From assembly GCF_001422445.1 (NCBI RefSeq), contig NZ_LMNA01000026.1:124001-188000 (forward strand): a stretch of 64,000 bases of DNA. Direction: 5' to 3'. The notes under the pieces were generated by a model that saw nothing but the letters and a program-made list of their open reading frames with translations, made no database searches and was not told where the DNA came from. Every line of letters starts with the position of its first letter. The stretch's first letter is position 1. Position numbers and translations under genes: made by a program. Of the stretch, positions 46,656 to 55,719 are shown one piece after another. This stretch comes from Pseudorhodoferax sp. Leaf274. GTDB taxonomy: Bacteria > Pseudomonadota > Gammaproteobacteria > Burkholderiales > Burkholderiaceae_C.

Positions 46656-49072
46656 GCGCGGGCCTCCTTGGCGGACCGGGCGGCGGCCAGCGCGGCCAGC
46701 ACGCGGTCGGGGCTGGCCGGGCATGCGGTCAGCTCGGCACCCAGGGCGCTCAGCGCGTCGTTGACGGCGTTGACGATGGCGGCCGGCGGCGCGATGGCCC
46801 CGCCCTCGCCGATGCCCTTCTGGCCGAACAGCGTGTGCGGGCTCGGCGTCTCCATGTGCAGCACCTTGAGCGGCGGCATCTCGCCGGCGCCGGGCAGGAT
46901 GTAGTCGGCCAGCGTGGAGGCCAGCGGCTGGCCCTCGGCGTCGAACGGCATCTCCTCGTAGAGCGCGGTGCCGATGCCCTGCGCCAGGCCGCCGATCAGC
47001 TGGCCCTCGACGATCATGGGGTTCAGCAGCACGCCGCCGTCCTCGCAGATCGCGTAGTCGAGCAGGCGCACCTGGCCGGTGGCGCTGTCGACCTCGACCG
47101 CGCAGGCGTGGCAGGCATAGCTGAAGGTGCCGGTGTCGGGCTGGGTCTTGTAGCCCACCACGACCTCCAGGCCACCCGGGTCGATGCCGGGCGGGATCTT
47201 CTGCGGCGCGCGGTACCAGGTGCGTGCGATCTCGGCCAGCGGCAGCGCGCCGGCGCCGTCGGCGGTGCGAAAGCTGCCGCCCTCCAGCCGCAGCGTCTCG
47301 GCCGGCGCCTGCAGCAGCACGGCGGCCATGGCGCGCATGCGCTCGGCCAGCGCCTTGGCGGCCGTGCCCACGGCGCCGCCCGACATCACGGCGCAGCGCG
47401 AGCCCCAGGTGCCGGTGGAGTACGGCGACTGCGCGGTGTCGCCATGCACCAGCCGCACCTGGGCGATCGGGATGCCCAGCACGCTGTGCGCGACCTGCGC
47501 CATCGAGGTCTCCATGCCCTGGCCGTGCGAGTGCGCGCCCAGCCGCAGCTCCAGCACGCCATCGGGTGTGAAGCGCGCGGCGCACTGCTCGTAGCCCGGC
47601 ACCATGGGAATGCCCCAGCCGTGGTAGACCGAGGTGCCGTGGGCGCCCTGCTCGCAGAACACCGCCAGGCCCAGGCCGATGCGGCGCGTGGCGGGGCGGC
47701 CATCGGGCGTGGCGTGGGCAGCGCGCTGGCGCCGGCGCCAGCCTTCCCAGTCCAGCGCCGCCACGGCCCGGTCCATGGCGGCTTGGTAGTCGCCCGAATC
47801 GAACAGCTTGTTCGTGATGTTGGTGTAGGGCATGGCACTGGCAGGCACCAGGCTCCTGCGGCGCAGTTCGTGCGGCTCGATGCCGAGTTCGCGCGCGGCG
47901 GCGTCCAGCATCAGTTCCAGCGCGAAGCACACGCCCGTGCGCGCCACGCCCCGGTACGGCAGGATCGGCGGCTTGTTGGTGGCGGCCGAGCGCGTGCGGC
48001 AGCGGAACCAGTCCATCCTGTAGGGGCCGGGCAGGATGGAGCCGACCTGCGCGGCCTCCAGGCAGGCGCTGAACGGGTAAGACGAGTAGGCGCCCGAATC
48101 GACCACTGCATCGCATTCGATGCCGACCAGGCGGCCGTCGGCCTCGACCTCGACCGCGATGTCGTAGGCATGCTCGCGGCAGTTGGCGTTGGCGCCGAGC
48201 TGCTCGCGCCGGTCTTCGAGCCAGCGGACCGGGCGGCCCAGGTGGCGCGCGAGCCAGGCGCAGCAGATCTCCTCGGGCAAGAGGATGCCCTTGTAGCCGA
48301 AGCCGCCGCCCACGTCGGGCGAGACCACGCGCACCTGGCCCTGGTCCAGCCCCAGGCACTCGGCCAGGCCCGTGCGGTTGATGTGCGGCAGCTGGGCGGC
48401 CGAGTACATGACGAGCTGGTCCATGCGGTGGTCCCACCAGCACAGCACGGCCCGGCCCTCGAGCGGCGCCATGCACTGCCGCGAGGTGCGCAGCTGGCGG
48501 CGGACCGTGTGGGTCGGCGCGCTGCCTGGGGCCCGTGCTTCGATCTGGCGGTCCACCATGGTCTCGGCGAACACGTTGTCGGCCCAGTCCTCGTGCAGCC
48601 GCGTGGACGAGGCCATGGCGGCATGCATGTCGGCCAGCACTGGCAGTTCGGCGTAATCGACCTCGACCGCTGCCGCGATGTCTTCGGCCCGGGCGCGCGT
48701 GGGCGCCACGCAGGCCGCGACCAGTTCGCCGGCATGCCTGACCTTGTCCTGCGCGAGCGGCCATTGCACCGAGCGCTTGAAGCCCGGCAGCGCCGAGGCG
48801 GCCAGGATGGGCTGCACGCCCGCCAGGTCGGCCATGGTGTAGACCATGGCCTCGCAGCCGGCCGGCTTGGCGATGCCGTCGATGCGCGCATGCGCCAGCG
48901 GCGCGCGCACGAAGGCCACGTCCAGCATGTCGGGCATGCGGATGTCGCCGACGTACTGGCCGCGGCCCAGCAGCAGGCGCTGGTCTTCCTTGCGCTGCAC
49001 GCGCTGGCCGATGCCCTGGCCGGCGGAGACACCGGTCGGCTGCAGCAGATGGGGCGAGGTGGGTGCGTTCAT
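46652..49072 (-). CDS. Molybdenum hydroxylase large subunit (CoxL-like, form II)
   Basis: An 806-residue molybdopterin subunit. Motifs: LLGRGQYVGDI, DVGGGFGYKGILLPEE, active-site loop LPYRGVARTGVCF, HGQGMETSMAQVA, and catalytic Glu in KGIGEGGAIAPP. True CO dehydrogenase has AYRCSFR with a Cys bound to Cu; here the loop is PYRGVAR, so this is a form II or general aromatic/heterocycle hydroxylase. ATG 49072 (MNAPTSPHLLQ). Located between an oxygenase gene and its own partners. Confidence 0.92.
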   Translation of the reverse strand: MNAPTSPHLLQPTGVSAGQGIGQRVQRKEDQRLLLGRGQYVGDIRMPDMLDVAFVRAPLAHARIDGIAKPAGCEAMVYTMADLAGVQPILAASALPGFKRSVQWPLAQDKVRHAGELVAACVAPTRARAEDIAAAVEVDYAELPVLADMHAAMASSTRLHEDWADNVFAETMVDRQIEARAPGSAPTHTVRRQLRTSRQCMAPLEGRAVLCWWDHRMDQLVMYSAAQLPHINRTGLAECLGLDQGQVRVVSPDVGGGFGYKGILLPEEICCAWLARHLGRPVRWLEDRREQLGANANCREHAYDIAVEVEADGRLVGIECDAVVDSGAYSSYPFSACLEAAQVGSILPGPYRMDWFRCRTRSAATNKPPILPYRGVARTGVCFALELMLDAAARELGIEPHELRRRSLVPASAMPYTNITNKLFDSGDYQAAMDRAVAALDWEGWRRRQRAAHATPDGRPATRRIGLGLAVFCEQGAHGTSVYHGWGIPMVPGYEQCAARFTPDGVLELRLGAHSHGQGMETSMAQVAHSVLGIPIAQVRLVHGDTAQSPYSTGTWGSRCAVMSGGAVGTAAKALAERMRAMAAVLLQAPAETLRLEGGSFRTADGAGALPLAEIARTWYRAPQKIPPGIDPGGLEVVVGYKTQPDTGTFSYACHACAVEVDSATGQVRLLDYAICEDGGVLLNPMIVEGQLIGGLAQGIGTALYEEMPFDAEGQPLASTLADYILPGAGEMPPLKVLHMETPSPHTLFGQKGIGEGGAIAPPAAIVNAVNDALSALGAELTACPASPDRVLAALAAARSAKEARA

Positions 49073-49092
49073 CGGGTGGGGTCGTTGGAGGG

Positions 49093-50067
49093 TCAAACGC
49101 GCGTCTGGCGGTATTTCTCGGTGCGGTAGTCGCCCGAACGCACGGGCGGGTACCTGGCCTCGCCGGGCGGCGCCACGCACTCGACCAGCGCGTCGTAGTT
49201 GGGGTGGTGGAAGAAGGCGATGGAGATGCGCTGCGCGGCCGCACCCGCCTCGGCCGGCGGGTTGACGACGCGGTGCACGTTGGAGACCCAGCGGTCGTTG
49301 GTCCAGCGCATCAGCAGGTCGCCGATGTTGACGACGAAGGTGTCGGGTGCGGTCTCCACGGGCAGCCAGTCGCCCTGGCGCGTGCACACCTGCAGGCCAC
49401 CGGCGGTGTTCTCGCCGTTGAGGATGGTCAGGAGGCCGTAGTCGGTGTGGGCGCCGGCACGCAGCTGGCCGGGCTCGGGCGCGACCTTCTGCTCGGGGTA
49501 GAAGTTGATGCGCATCGCCGTGATGTGGCGATCGATCTTGTCGTCGAAGAAATCCTCGGGGATGCCCAGCGCCAGCGCGACCAGCGACATCATCTCGCCC
49601 GTCAGGCGCTCCATGTGCGCGTAGTAGGCGGCCGCGGCTTCGGCGAAACCGGCGGGCGCGGCCGGCCAGCGGTTGGGAATGAAGTAGCGCCGGCCCTCCT
49701 CGCCCGTGAAGTACGGCGCGTCGGGCCATTGCTCGCGGCCGAAGTGGTAGTACTCCTTGAGGTCGCCGGGGGTGGCAGCTTCGTTGCCGCGCGAGAGCGC
49801 GTCGAAGCCCAGGGCGCGCCAGCCGCGCGGCACGGCCGGGTCTGCGGGCGCGGCCTCGCGCTTGGCCGCCGGCGGCAGGTTGAAGAAGTGCCTGGCGTGG
49901 CCGCGCAGCGCATCGATGGTGCCGAGCGGCACGCCGTGCCCACGGATGGTGAAGAAGCCGATGTCGGTGCAGGCCGCTTCCATGGCGCGGGCTGCGCGCA
50001 GGCGCTCGTCGGCGCCGCCCTGCAGCGCAGCGGCCAGGTCGATGACGGGGATGGCGCTGGTCGTCAT
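49093..50067 (-). CDS. 2-Oxoglutarate/Fe(II) dioxygenase (isopenicillin N synthase family)
   Basis: A 324-residue oxygenase. Iron ligands His207, Asp209 (AHTDYG) and His265 (NVHRV); 2-oxoglutarate-binding Arg280-x-Ser282 in QRISIAFFHHP. N-terminal DIOX_N segment IPVIDLA and GFFTIRGHGV. Typical family size. It is 8 bases after the SDR gene and 20 bases before the CoxL-like gene. Hydroxylates an unknown pathway intermediate (inference). Confidence 0.92.
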   Translation of the reverse strand: MTTSAIPVIDLAAALQGGADERLRAARAMEAACTDIGFFTIRGHGVPLGTIDALRGHARHFFNLPPAAKREAAPADPAVPRGWRALGFDALSRGNEAATPGDLKEYYHFGREQWPDAPYFTGEEGRRYFIPNRWPAAPAGFAEAAAAYYAHMERLTGEMMSLVALALGIPEDFFDDKIDRHITAMRINFYPEQKVAPEPGQLRAGAHTDYGLLTILNGENTAGGLQVCTRQGDWLPVETAPDTFVVNIGDLLMRWTNDRWVSNVHRVVNPPAEAGAAAQRISIAFFHHPNYDALVECVAPPGEARYPPVRSGDYRTEKYRQTRV

Positions 50068-50074
50068 GGCGCCC

Positions 50075-50830
50075 TCAGTGGAAATACGCGCCGCCATCGA
50101 CGACGAGCGTCTGGCCGGTGATGAACGCCGACGGAGCGTCGGCAAAGAACTCGATGGCGCCGACCACGTCGTCGGGCAGCATGTCGCGCGCCAGCACGCG
50201 GCCGCGCAGCGACGGCCCCTTGACGCCCTCGACCAGCACCGGGTTGGCCAGCGCGCCGTCGCTGAGCGTGAAGCCCGGCGCCACGCTGTTGACCAGCACC
50301 TTGTGCACGCCCAGCTCCGTGGCCAGCGCCCGCGTGAGCGAGATCACGGCGCCCTTGCTGGCCACGTAGTGCGCCATGCCCGGGTTGCCCTTGAAGGCCA
50401 CGCCCGAGGAGATGTTGACGATGCGCCCGCCGCCTGCGCGCAGGAAGGCCGGCAGCACCGCCTTGCAGGCCAGGAACACGCCGACCACGTTGACGCCCAG
50501 CACCTGCTGCCAGTCCTGCACCGTGAGCTGCTCGAAGGGCTTGGGTGTCAGCGAGGAATAGATGCCGGCGTTGTTGACCAGCACGTCGATGCGGCCATGC
50601 AGCGCCTCGGCCTGCGCGGCCATGGCCTCGACCTGTTCGGGGTCGGAGACATCGACGGCAACGCCCAGTGCAGCGACGCCCTGGTCGCGCAGCCGGCGCG
50701 CGGCCTCTTCGGCGCCGCTGCGGTCGGCGACGACGACCTTGGCGCCGCGCTGGCCGAAGCGCTGCGCGACGGCGTATCCGATGCCCTGTGCCGCGCCCGT
50801 GACGATCGCCACCGCTTGTTCCAGACCCAT
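50075..50830 (-). CDS. Short-chain dehydrogenase/reductase
   Basis: A 251-residue classical SDR: TGAAQGIG cofactor loop, NNAGIYSS, NISSG with catalytic Ser, YVASKGA with Tyr and Lys, and PSAFITGQTLVVDGG. ATG 50830 gives the normal N-terminus MGLEQAVAIV. First gene of the eleven-gene minus-strand unit; its promoter lies 120-200 bases downstream of the MarR gene. Confidence 0.92.
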   Translation of the reverse strand: MGLEQAVAIVTGAAQGIGYAVAQRFGQRGAKVVVADRSGAEEAARRLRDQGVAALGVAVDVSDPEQVEAMAAQAEALHGRIDVLVNNAGIYSSLTPKPFEQLTVQDWQQVLGVNVVGVFLACKAVLPAFLRAGGGRIVNISSGVAFKGNPGMAHYVASKGAVISLTRALATELGVHKVLVNSVAPGFTLSDGALANPVLVEGVKGPSLRGRVLARDMLPDDVVGAIEFFADAPSAFITGQTLVVDGGAYFH

Positions 50831-50952
50831 GTTCACCGTGCTCCTGTGTGTTGCACGGCGACAGAGCAACTGCCATGCCACTAGCGCAGGGTCACGCTGC
50901 CGCTACCGATCCAGGCCATTGAAACAAAAAGAAGTTTTTTCTTTCCAACTAC

Positions 50953-50968
50953 GTGGTGCACCACATAT
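50953..50968. promoter_or_regulatory. Predicted MarR operator, minus-strand arm
   Basis: GTGGTGCACCAC (50953-50964) is a perfect 12-bp palindrome in the 231-base gap between the SDR start and MarR stop. The core GGTGCACCACATAT matches 12 of 14 bases of a site upstream of the plus-strand arm (51644-51657). A, T-rich sequence adjacent (AAAAAGAAGTTTTTTC) may hold the promoter. Confidence 0.6.
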
Positions 50969-51061
50969 ATGGGACGGGGAACGCCTTGTTGGAATGCACC
51001 GATGTGGCGCGCCGCCACCCACCTCAAACCAAAACGGGGCACACCCCGGATCGGGGGATGG

Positions 51062-51571
51062 TCAGCGCAGCTTCCAGGGCACCACGCTGGCGTCGTTGTG
51101 CGACTCGACGAGCTGGATCAGCTGCAGCATGAAGCGCTCGCGCTCGCTCTCGGGCAGGTAGGCGATGGTGCGGTCGTGTGCGCGCTGGGCCGCGCCGTCC
51201 ATGCGCTTGGCCAGCGCGCGGCCCTTGCGCGCGATTCGCACCAGCTTCACGCGGCGGTCGGCGTCGGACTGCCGGCGCTCGACCAGGCCGCGCGCCTCCA
51301 GCCGCGGCAGCACCTCGGCCACGCTGGTGCGCTCCAGGCCCACCTCGTAGGCCAGCGTGTTCTGGTCCATCTCACCGTGCTCGGCCAGCACGGTCAGCAG
51401 GCTGTACTGCACGGGCGTGACGTTGTATTGCTGGGTCTCCTCGGTGAACAGCCAGGTGTGGATCTGGTGCAGCCGGCGGATCAGGAAGCCGGGCCGGGCG
51501 AACAGCGCGGAACGCTCGCAGTAGTGGTCCAGCTGGGCCCGCACCGGCAAGGGATCGTTTTGATCTGTCAT
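51062..51571 (-). CDS. MarR-family transcriptional regulator
   Basis: A 169-residue winged-helix regulator. DNA-binding region QYSLLTVLAEHGEMDQNTLA, RTSVAEVLPRLEARGLVERR, wing SDADRRVKLV. ATG 51571 (MTDQNDPLP) is chosen over an upstream TTG. It resembles the degradation-pathway regulators HpaR/SlyA-type. Lies between the two catabolic arms, with operator-like sites on both sides. Confidence 0.92.
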   Translation of the reverse strand: MTDQNDPLPVRAQLDHYCERSALFARPGFLIRRLHQIHTWLFTEETQQYNVTPVQYSLLTVLAEHGEMDQNTLAYEVGLERTSVAEVLPRLEARGLVERRQSDADRRVKLVRIARKGRALAKRMDGAAQRAHDRTIAYLPESERERFMLQLIQLVESHNDASVVPWKLR

Positions 51572-51643
51572 GCGCAAAGTCTAGCTGCGCAGGGTGGCGC
51601 CGCCTGCACCAGATCGGCGCTTTCTGGCTGGCACAAATTGTGC

Positions 51644-51657
51644 GGTACACCACCTAT
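51644..51657. promoter_or_regulatory. Predicted MarR operator, plus-strand arm
   Basis: GGTACACCACCTAT lies 34 bases before the amidohydrolase ATG and 73 bases before the MarR start. It differs by two bases from GGTGCACCACATAT at 50955. One regulator probably controls both units and itself. Confidence 0.55.
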
Positions 51658-51690
51658 CCGTTTTCACCACTGCACAGGAAGCAGGCAAGA

Positions 51691-52962
51691 ATGATGACCA
51701 GCATGGTTCTGCAAGGGGGCCGGGTGATCGACCCCATGGCCGGCCGCGACGGCCTGTTCGATGTACTCGTGACCGACGGGCGCATCGCCGCCATCGGTGC
51801 CGACCTGGGCGCCGCCGTGCCGCCCGATGCCCAGCGCGTGGACTGCCGCGGCAAGCTGGTGCTGCCCGGCCTGATCGACACGCACGGTCACGTCTACCAG
51901 GGCGTGACGGGCCGCTTCGGCATGAACGCCGACCTGTGCGGCGTGCACTCGGGCGTGACCACGCTCATCGACCAGGGCGGCCCGAGCTGCATCACGCTGC
52001 CGGGGTTCCGCCAGTACGTGTCCGAGCCCTCGCACACGCGCGTGTTGGCGTTCCTGTCGGCCTACCTGGTCGGCGGCCTGGAAGGCCACTACTACCCCGA
52101 GATGTACCGGCCCGATTGCCTGGATGTGGACGCGACCGTGAAGTCCGCGCGCCAGAACCGCGACCTGGTGCGCGGCCTGAAGGCGCATGCCGAGATCGGC
52201 GGCTTCGCGCGCTGGGGCGTGGACGTGATGCGCATCGCCTCGCGCATCGGCCGCGAGGCCGAGCTGCCGGTCTACATCCACTTCGGCCAGCTGTGGCCCA
52301 AGCCCGACCAGGGCGGCCTGCCCGTGAACCCCGATTCGATCTTCAACCAGGTGGTGGAGATGCTCAAACCGGGCGACATCCTGGCGCACCCGTTCAGCCG
52401 CCACCCGGGCGGCTTCGTGGAAGAGAACGGCAAGCTGCACCCGCTGGTGCCCGAGGCGGTGGCGCGCGGGCTCAAGATCGACGTGGGCCACGGCTCGCAC
52501 TTCAGCTACAAGACCGCGCGCATCGTGCTGGACGCCGGCATCCTCCCCGACACGCTGGGCGCGGACATGCACGGCTACAACACGGCCGTGCCGCAGCCGG
52601 CCGGCACGCCCGACAGCCACCCCGACGAAGAGGACCACCTGTTCAAGGGCAAGACGCGCTTCAGCCTGGTGTCCGCCATGACGAGCATGCTGGCGCTGGG
52701 CCTGCCGCTTGCGCACGTGGTGGACATGGTCACGCGCAACGCGGCGCGCATGGTGCGCATTGAAGGCGAGCTGGGCACGCTGAAGGTCGGCGGCGTGGCC
52801 GACGTCAGCGTGCTCAACGACGAGCGCGGACGCTGGCGCATGTCGGACAACGAGGGCACGCAGGTGATCGCCGAGCAGCTGTTGACGCCGGCCTTCTGCC
52901 TGCGCGCAGGGCGGCGCTTCGAGGCCGACGCCTCCATCCTGCCGGTGGCGCAGGCGGCATGA
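51691..52962 (+). CDS. Amidohydrolase/deacetylase family metallohydrolase
   Basis: A 423-residue dihydroorotase-like amidohydrolase. Metal motif LIDTHGHVYQGV, later VYIHFG, ILAHPFSRH, DVGHGSHFS and ADMHGYN. It resembles the EF_0837/AHA_3915-type deacetylase group and is suited to opening a cyclic amide or removing an acyl group. First gene of the plus-strand arm; it follows the MarR site. Confidence 0.88.
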   Translation: MMTSMVLQGGRVIDPMAGRDGLFDVLVTDGRIAAIGADLGAAVPPDAQRVDCRGKLVLPGLIDTHGHVYQGVTGRFGMNADLCGVHSGVTTLIDQGGPSCITLPGFRQYVSEPSHTRVLAFLSAYLVGGLEGHYYPEMYRPDCLDVDATVKSARQNRDLVRGLKAHAEIGGFARWGVDVMRIASRIGREAELPVYIHFGQLWPKPDQGGLPVNPDSIFNQVVEMLKPGDILAHPFSRHPGGFVEENGKLHPLVPEAVARGLKIDVGHGSHFSYKTARIVLDAGILPDTLGADMHGYNTAVPQPAGTPDSHPDEEDHLFKGKTRFSLVSAMTSMLALGLPLAHVVDMVTRNAARMVRIEGELGTLKVGGVADVSVLNDERGRWRMSDNEGTQVIAEQLLTPAFCLRAGRRFEADASILPVAQAA

Positions 52963-53002
52963 GGCTTGCTGCGCTGCTGCATCCGATGCTGGAGCTTTTC
53001 CC

Positions 53003-54604
53003 ATGACCCAACCCGTACGAGGCCGCCGCGGCATGGCGGTCGCTCCCCACGCCCTCGCCTCGCAATCGGCCCTGGCCGTGCTGCGCGACGGCGGCAACGC
53101 CATCGAGGCCATGGTGGCCGCGGCCGCCACCATCGCCGTGGCCTACCCGCACATGAACGGCATCGGCGGCGACAGCTTCTGGCTCATCGGCCTGCCCGCC
53201 GCCGGCGGCACCGAGGTGGTGGGCATCGACGCCTGCGGCGCCAGCGCGGCGGGCGTGCGGCGCGAGGACTACGCCGGCCTGCCCGCCATCCCGTTCCGCG
53301 GCGGTTCGGCCGCGATCACCGTGGCCGGCACGCTGTCGGGCTGGGACCAGGCGCTGGCGCTGAGCCGCACGCGGCTGGGCGGGCGCCTGCCGCTGGCCCG
53401 GCTGCTGGAAGACGCCATCGACGGCGCGCGCCACGGCGTGCCTGTGACCGTGAGCCAGCACCGCAACAGCGCCGCCAAGCACGCCGAGCTGCAAGGCATC
53501 GCAGGCTTCGCCGAAACCTTCCTGCCGGGCGGCGCGGCGCCGGCCGTGGGCCAGCTGTTCCGCCACCCGCGGCTGGCCGCCACCTTCGAGCAACTGGCCC
53601 GCGCCGGGCTGGACGACTTCTACCGCGGCGACCTGGCCCGCAGCCTGGCGCGCGACCTGCAATCCGTGGGCAGCCCGCTGGCGCTGGACGACCTGGCCCA
53701 GCACCGCGCGCTGCTGCGCCAGCCGCTGCAGCTGGCGCACAGCGCAGGCACCGTCTACAACATGCCGCCGCCCACGCAGGGCCTGGTGTCGCTGATCATC
53801 CTGGGCCTGATGGACCGGCTGGGCGTGGAACGCTTCGACCACCTGGGCGCCGACTACGTGCACGCGGCGGCCGAGTCGGTCAAGCAGGCCTTCGGCGTGC
53901 GCGACGGCCACATCACCGACCCCGGCTGCATGGCGGTGGACCCGGCCAGCTTCCTGCAACCGGCCGCGCTGGACGCCATGGCCGCGCGCATCGACATGGG
54001 CCGCGCGGCGGCCTGGGGTAGGGGCTTGGGGCCTGCCGACACCATCTGGATGGGCGTGGTCGACGGCCAGGGCAACGCAGTCTCGATGATCCAGAGCATC
54101 TACCACGAGTTCGGCGCGGGCGTGGTGCTGGCCGAAAGCGGCGTGAACTGGCAGAACCGCGGCGCCTCGTTCTCGCTGGACCCCGCCCACATCAACACCT
54201 TGGCGCCGCGCAAGAAGCCCTTCCACACGCTGAACCCGGCGCTGGCGCTGCTCAACGATGGCCGCACCATGGTCTACGGCAACATGGGCGGCGACGGCCA
54301 GCCGCAGAGCCAGTCGGCCGTGTTCACGCGCTGCGTGGTGCACGGGCTCGACCCGCAGGCCGCCATCGCCGCGCCACGCTGGCTGCTGGGCCGCACCTGG
54401 GGCCAGAGCAGCGATTCGCTCAAGCTGGAGAGCCGCTTCCCCGACGCCACCGTGCAGGCGCTGCGCGCGCGCGGCCACGAGGTCGAGGTGCTGGGCGCGT
54501 TCGACGAGACCTTCGGCCATGCCGGCTGCATTCTGCGCGACGCCGCGGGCACCTGCACCGGCGGCTTCGATCCCCGCTCCGACGGCAGCGTGGCGGCATT
54601 CTGA
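53003..54604 (+). CDS. Gamma-glutamyltransferase-like Ntn hydrolase
   Basis: A 533-residue GGT-superfamily protein without a signal peptide, so cytoplasmic. Motifs: GRRGMAVAPHALAS, GGNAIEAMVAAAATI, GGDSFWLI, and the Ntn nucleophile region ADTIWMGVVDGQGNAVSMIQS, where classical GGT has T-T-H. The thr in DTIWM is the likely nucleophile that follows autocleavage. Overlaps the next gene by one base. Could cut an amide in the pathway. Confidence 0.85.
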   Translation: MTQPVRGRRGMAVAPHALASQSALAVLRDGGNAIEAMVAAAATIAVAYPHMNGIGGDSFWLIGLPAAGGTEVVGIDACGASAAGVRREDYAGLPAIPFRGGSAAITVAGTLSGWDQALALSRTRLGGRLPLARLLEDAIDGARHGVPVTVSQHRNSAAKHAELQGIAGFAETFLPGGAAPAVGQLFRHPRLAATFEQLARAGLDDFYRGDLARSLARDLQSVGSPLALDDLAQHRALLRQPLQLAHSAGTVYNMPPPTQGLVSLIILGLMDRLGVERFDHLGADYVHAAAESVKQAFGVRDGHITDPGCMAVDPASFLQPAALDAMAARIDMGRAAAWGRGLGPADTIWMGVVDGQGNAVSMIQSIYHEFGAGVVLAESGVNWQNRGASFSLDPAHINTLAPRKKPFHTLNPALALLNDGRTMVYGNMGGDGQPQSQSAVFTRCVVHGLDPQAAIAAPRWLLGRTWGQSSDSLKLESRFPDATVQALRARGHEVEVLGAFDETFGHAGCILRDAAGTCTGGFDPRSDGSVAAF

Positions 54605-55719
54605 TGGGCACGGCCACCGACTTCTCCGCCTGGGCCGCGCCGTTCGCGGGCGCCGCCTGGCGCACCGTGGTGCGCCGCCGCGCGGCGCTGCCGCACCTGG
54701 GCCGCGACGTGCTGCTGCACGCCGGCCCGCCGTTCGAAGGCGCGCCGCCCGCGCCGGTGCGCCAGGCCGCCGTGCAGGCCCTGCTGTTCGAGGGGCTGGC
54801 CGGCGATCCGGCCGGCGCCCAGGCGCTGCTGGCCACGGGCGCCGTGCGCCTGGTGCCCGCGCAGGACCATGGCGTGGCCACACCGCTGGCCCAGGTGGTC
54901 TCGGCCGCGATGCCGCTGGCCGAGGTCGGCGACGGCAGCACGCAGGCTTGGGCGCCGCTGGTGGAGGGCCCGCCGCCTGCGCTGCGCTTCGGCAGCGCCG
55001 ATCCGGCCGCGCTGCCGCGCCTGCAGGCCATCACCGAGCTGGGCCTGCAGCGCCTGGCTCCGCTGCTGCAGGCACGGCCGCTGGCGCTGGCCCCGGTCAT
55101 CGCCCAGGCGCTCGCCGAAGGCGACGAGTGCCACGGCCGCACCGGGGCCGCCAACGCCGCGCTGCTGGCCCGGCTCGAGGGCCTGGCGGATGCCGACCGC
55201 GCGCTGCTGGCCGGCAGCCCCGGCTTCGTGCTCACGGTCCTGATGGCCGCCGCCGCCTGGCGGCTGCGCCATGGCGGCGGGCGCATCGCCGCGGTCGGCG
55301 GCAACGGACTGCGCTTCGGCCTGCGCCTGCGCGGCGATGCCGGCTGGCGCGCCATCGATGCGGCGCCGCCCACGGGCACGCGCTTTCCCCAGCACGCCGG
55401 CGCCACCGCGCTGGGCGCCATCGGCGACAGCGCGGTGCTCGATTTCTGCGGCCTGGGCGGCCAGGCGCTGCCGGCTGCGCCGGCCCTGTGCGAGGAATGG
55501 CGCGGCTCGCTGCCGGCCGACCTTGCGCCACGCCGCACGCTGGTGACCGACGCCGTCTCGGGCCTGGTCGACCCCGCCTGCGTGGCCGCCAGCGGCCTGC
55601 CGCCGCTCGTCAACCTCGCCGTGCTCGATGCATCGGGCCAGGCCGGGCTGATCGGCCGCGGCTGGTACGCACCCGATCCTTCGCTGTTCTTCCCCTCTGC
55701 CGAAAGACCCACGCCATGA
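54604..55719 (+). CDS. AllG/YlbE-like DUF1116 protein
   Basis: A 371-residue DUF1116 protein. Matches to E. coli YlbE/AllG pattern: LLHAGPPFEGAPP, ALLFEGLAGDP, GDECHGRTGAANAALL, VVxGNGxRFGLRL-type segment, and LVNLAVLDASGQAGLIGRG. In E. coli AllG is one of three subunits of the oxamate carbamoyltransferase of allantoin breakdown. Here the AllF (FdrA) and AllH partners are missing. So the function may be different. Shorter than YlbE (about 420). Confidence 0.8.
   Translation: MGTATDFSAWAAPFAGAAWRTVVRRRAALPHLGRDVLLHAGPPFEGAPPAPVRQAAVQALLFEGLAGDPAGAQALLATGAVRLVPAQDHGVATPLAQVVSAAMPLAEVGDGSTQAWAPLVEGPPPALRFGSADPAALPRLQAITELGLQRLAPLLQARPLALAPVIAQALAEGDECHGRTGAANAALLARLEGLADADRALLAGSPGFVLTVLMAAAAWRLRHGGGRIAAVGGNGLRFGLRLRGDAGWRAIDAAPPTGTRFPQHAGATALGAIGDSAVLDFCGLGGQALPAAPALCEEWRGSLPADLAPRRTLVTDAVSGLVDPACVAASGLPPLVNLAVLDASGQAGLIGRGWYAPDPSLFFPSAERPTP

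Noticed and set aside
45307-49072. Carbon monoxide dehydrogenase coxSML
   Set aside because: Subunit order and CoxG fit, but the large subunit lacks the Cu-binding loop AYRCSFR, so CO oxidation is not supported.
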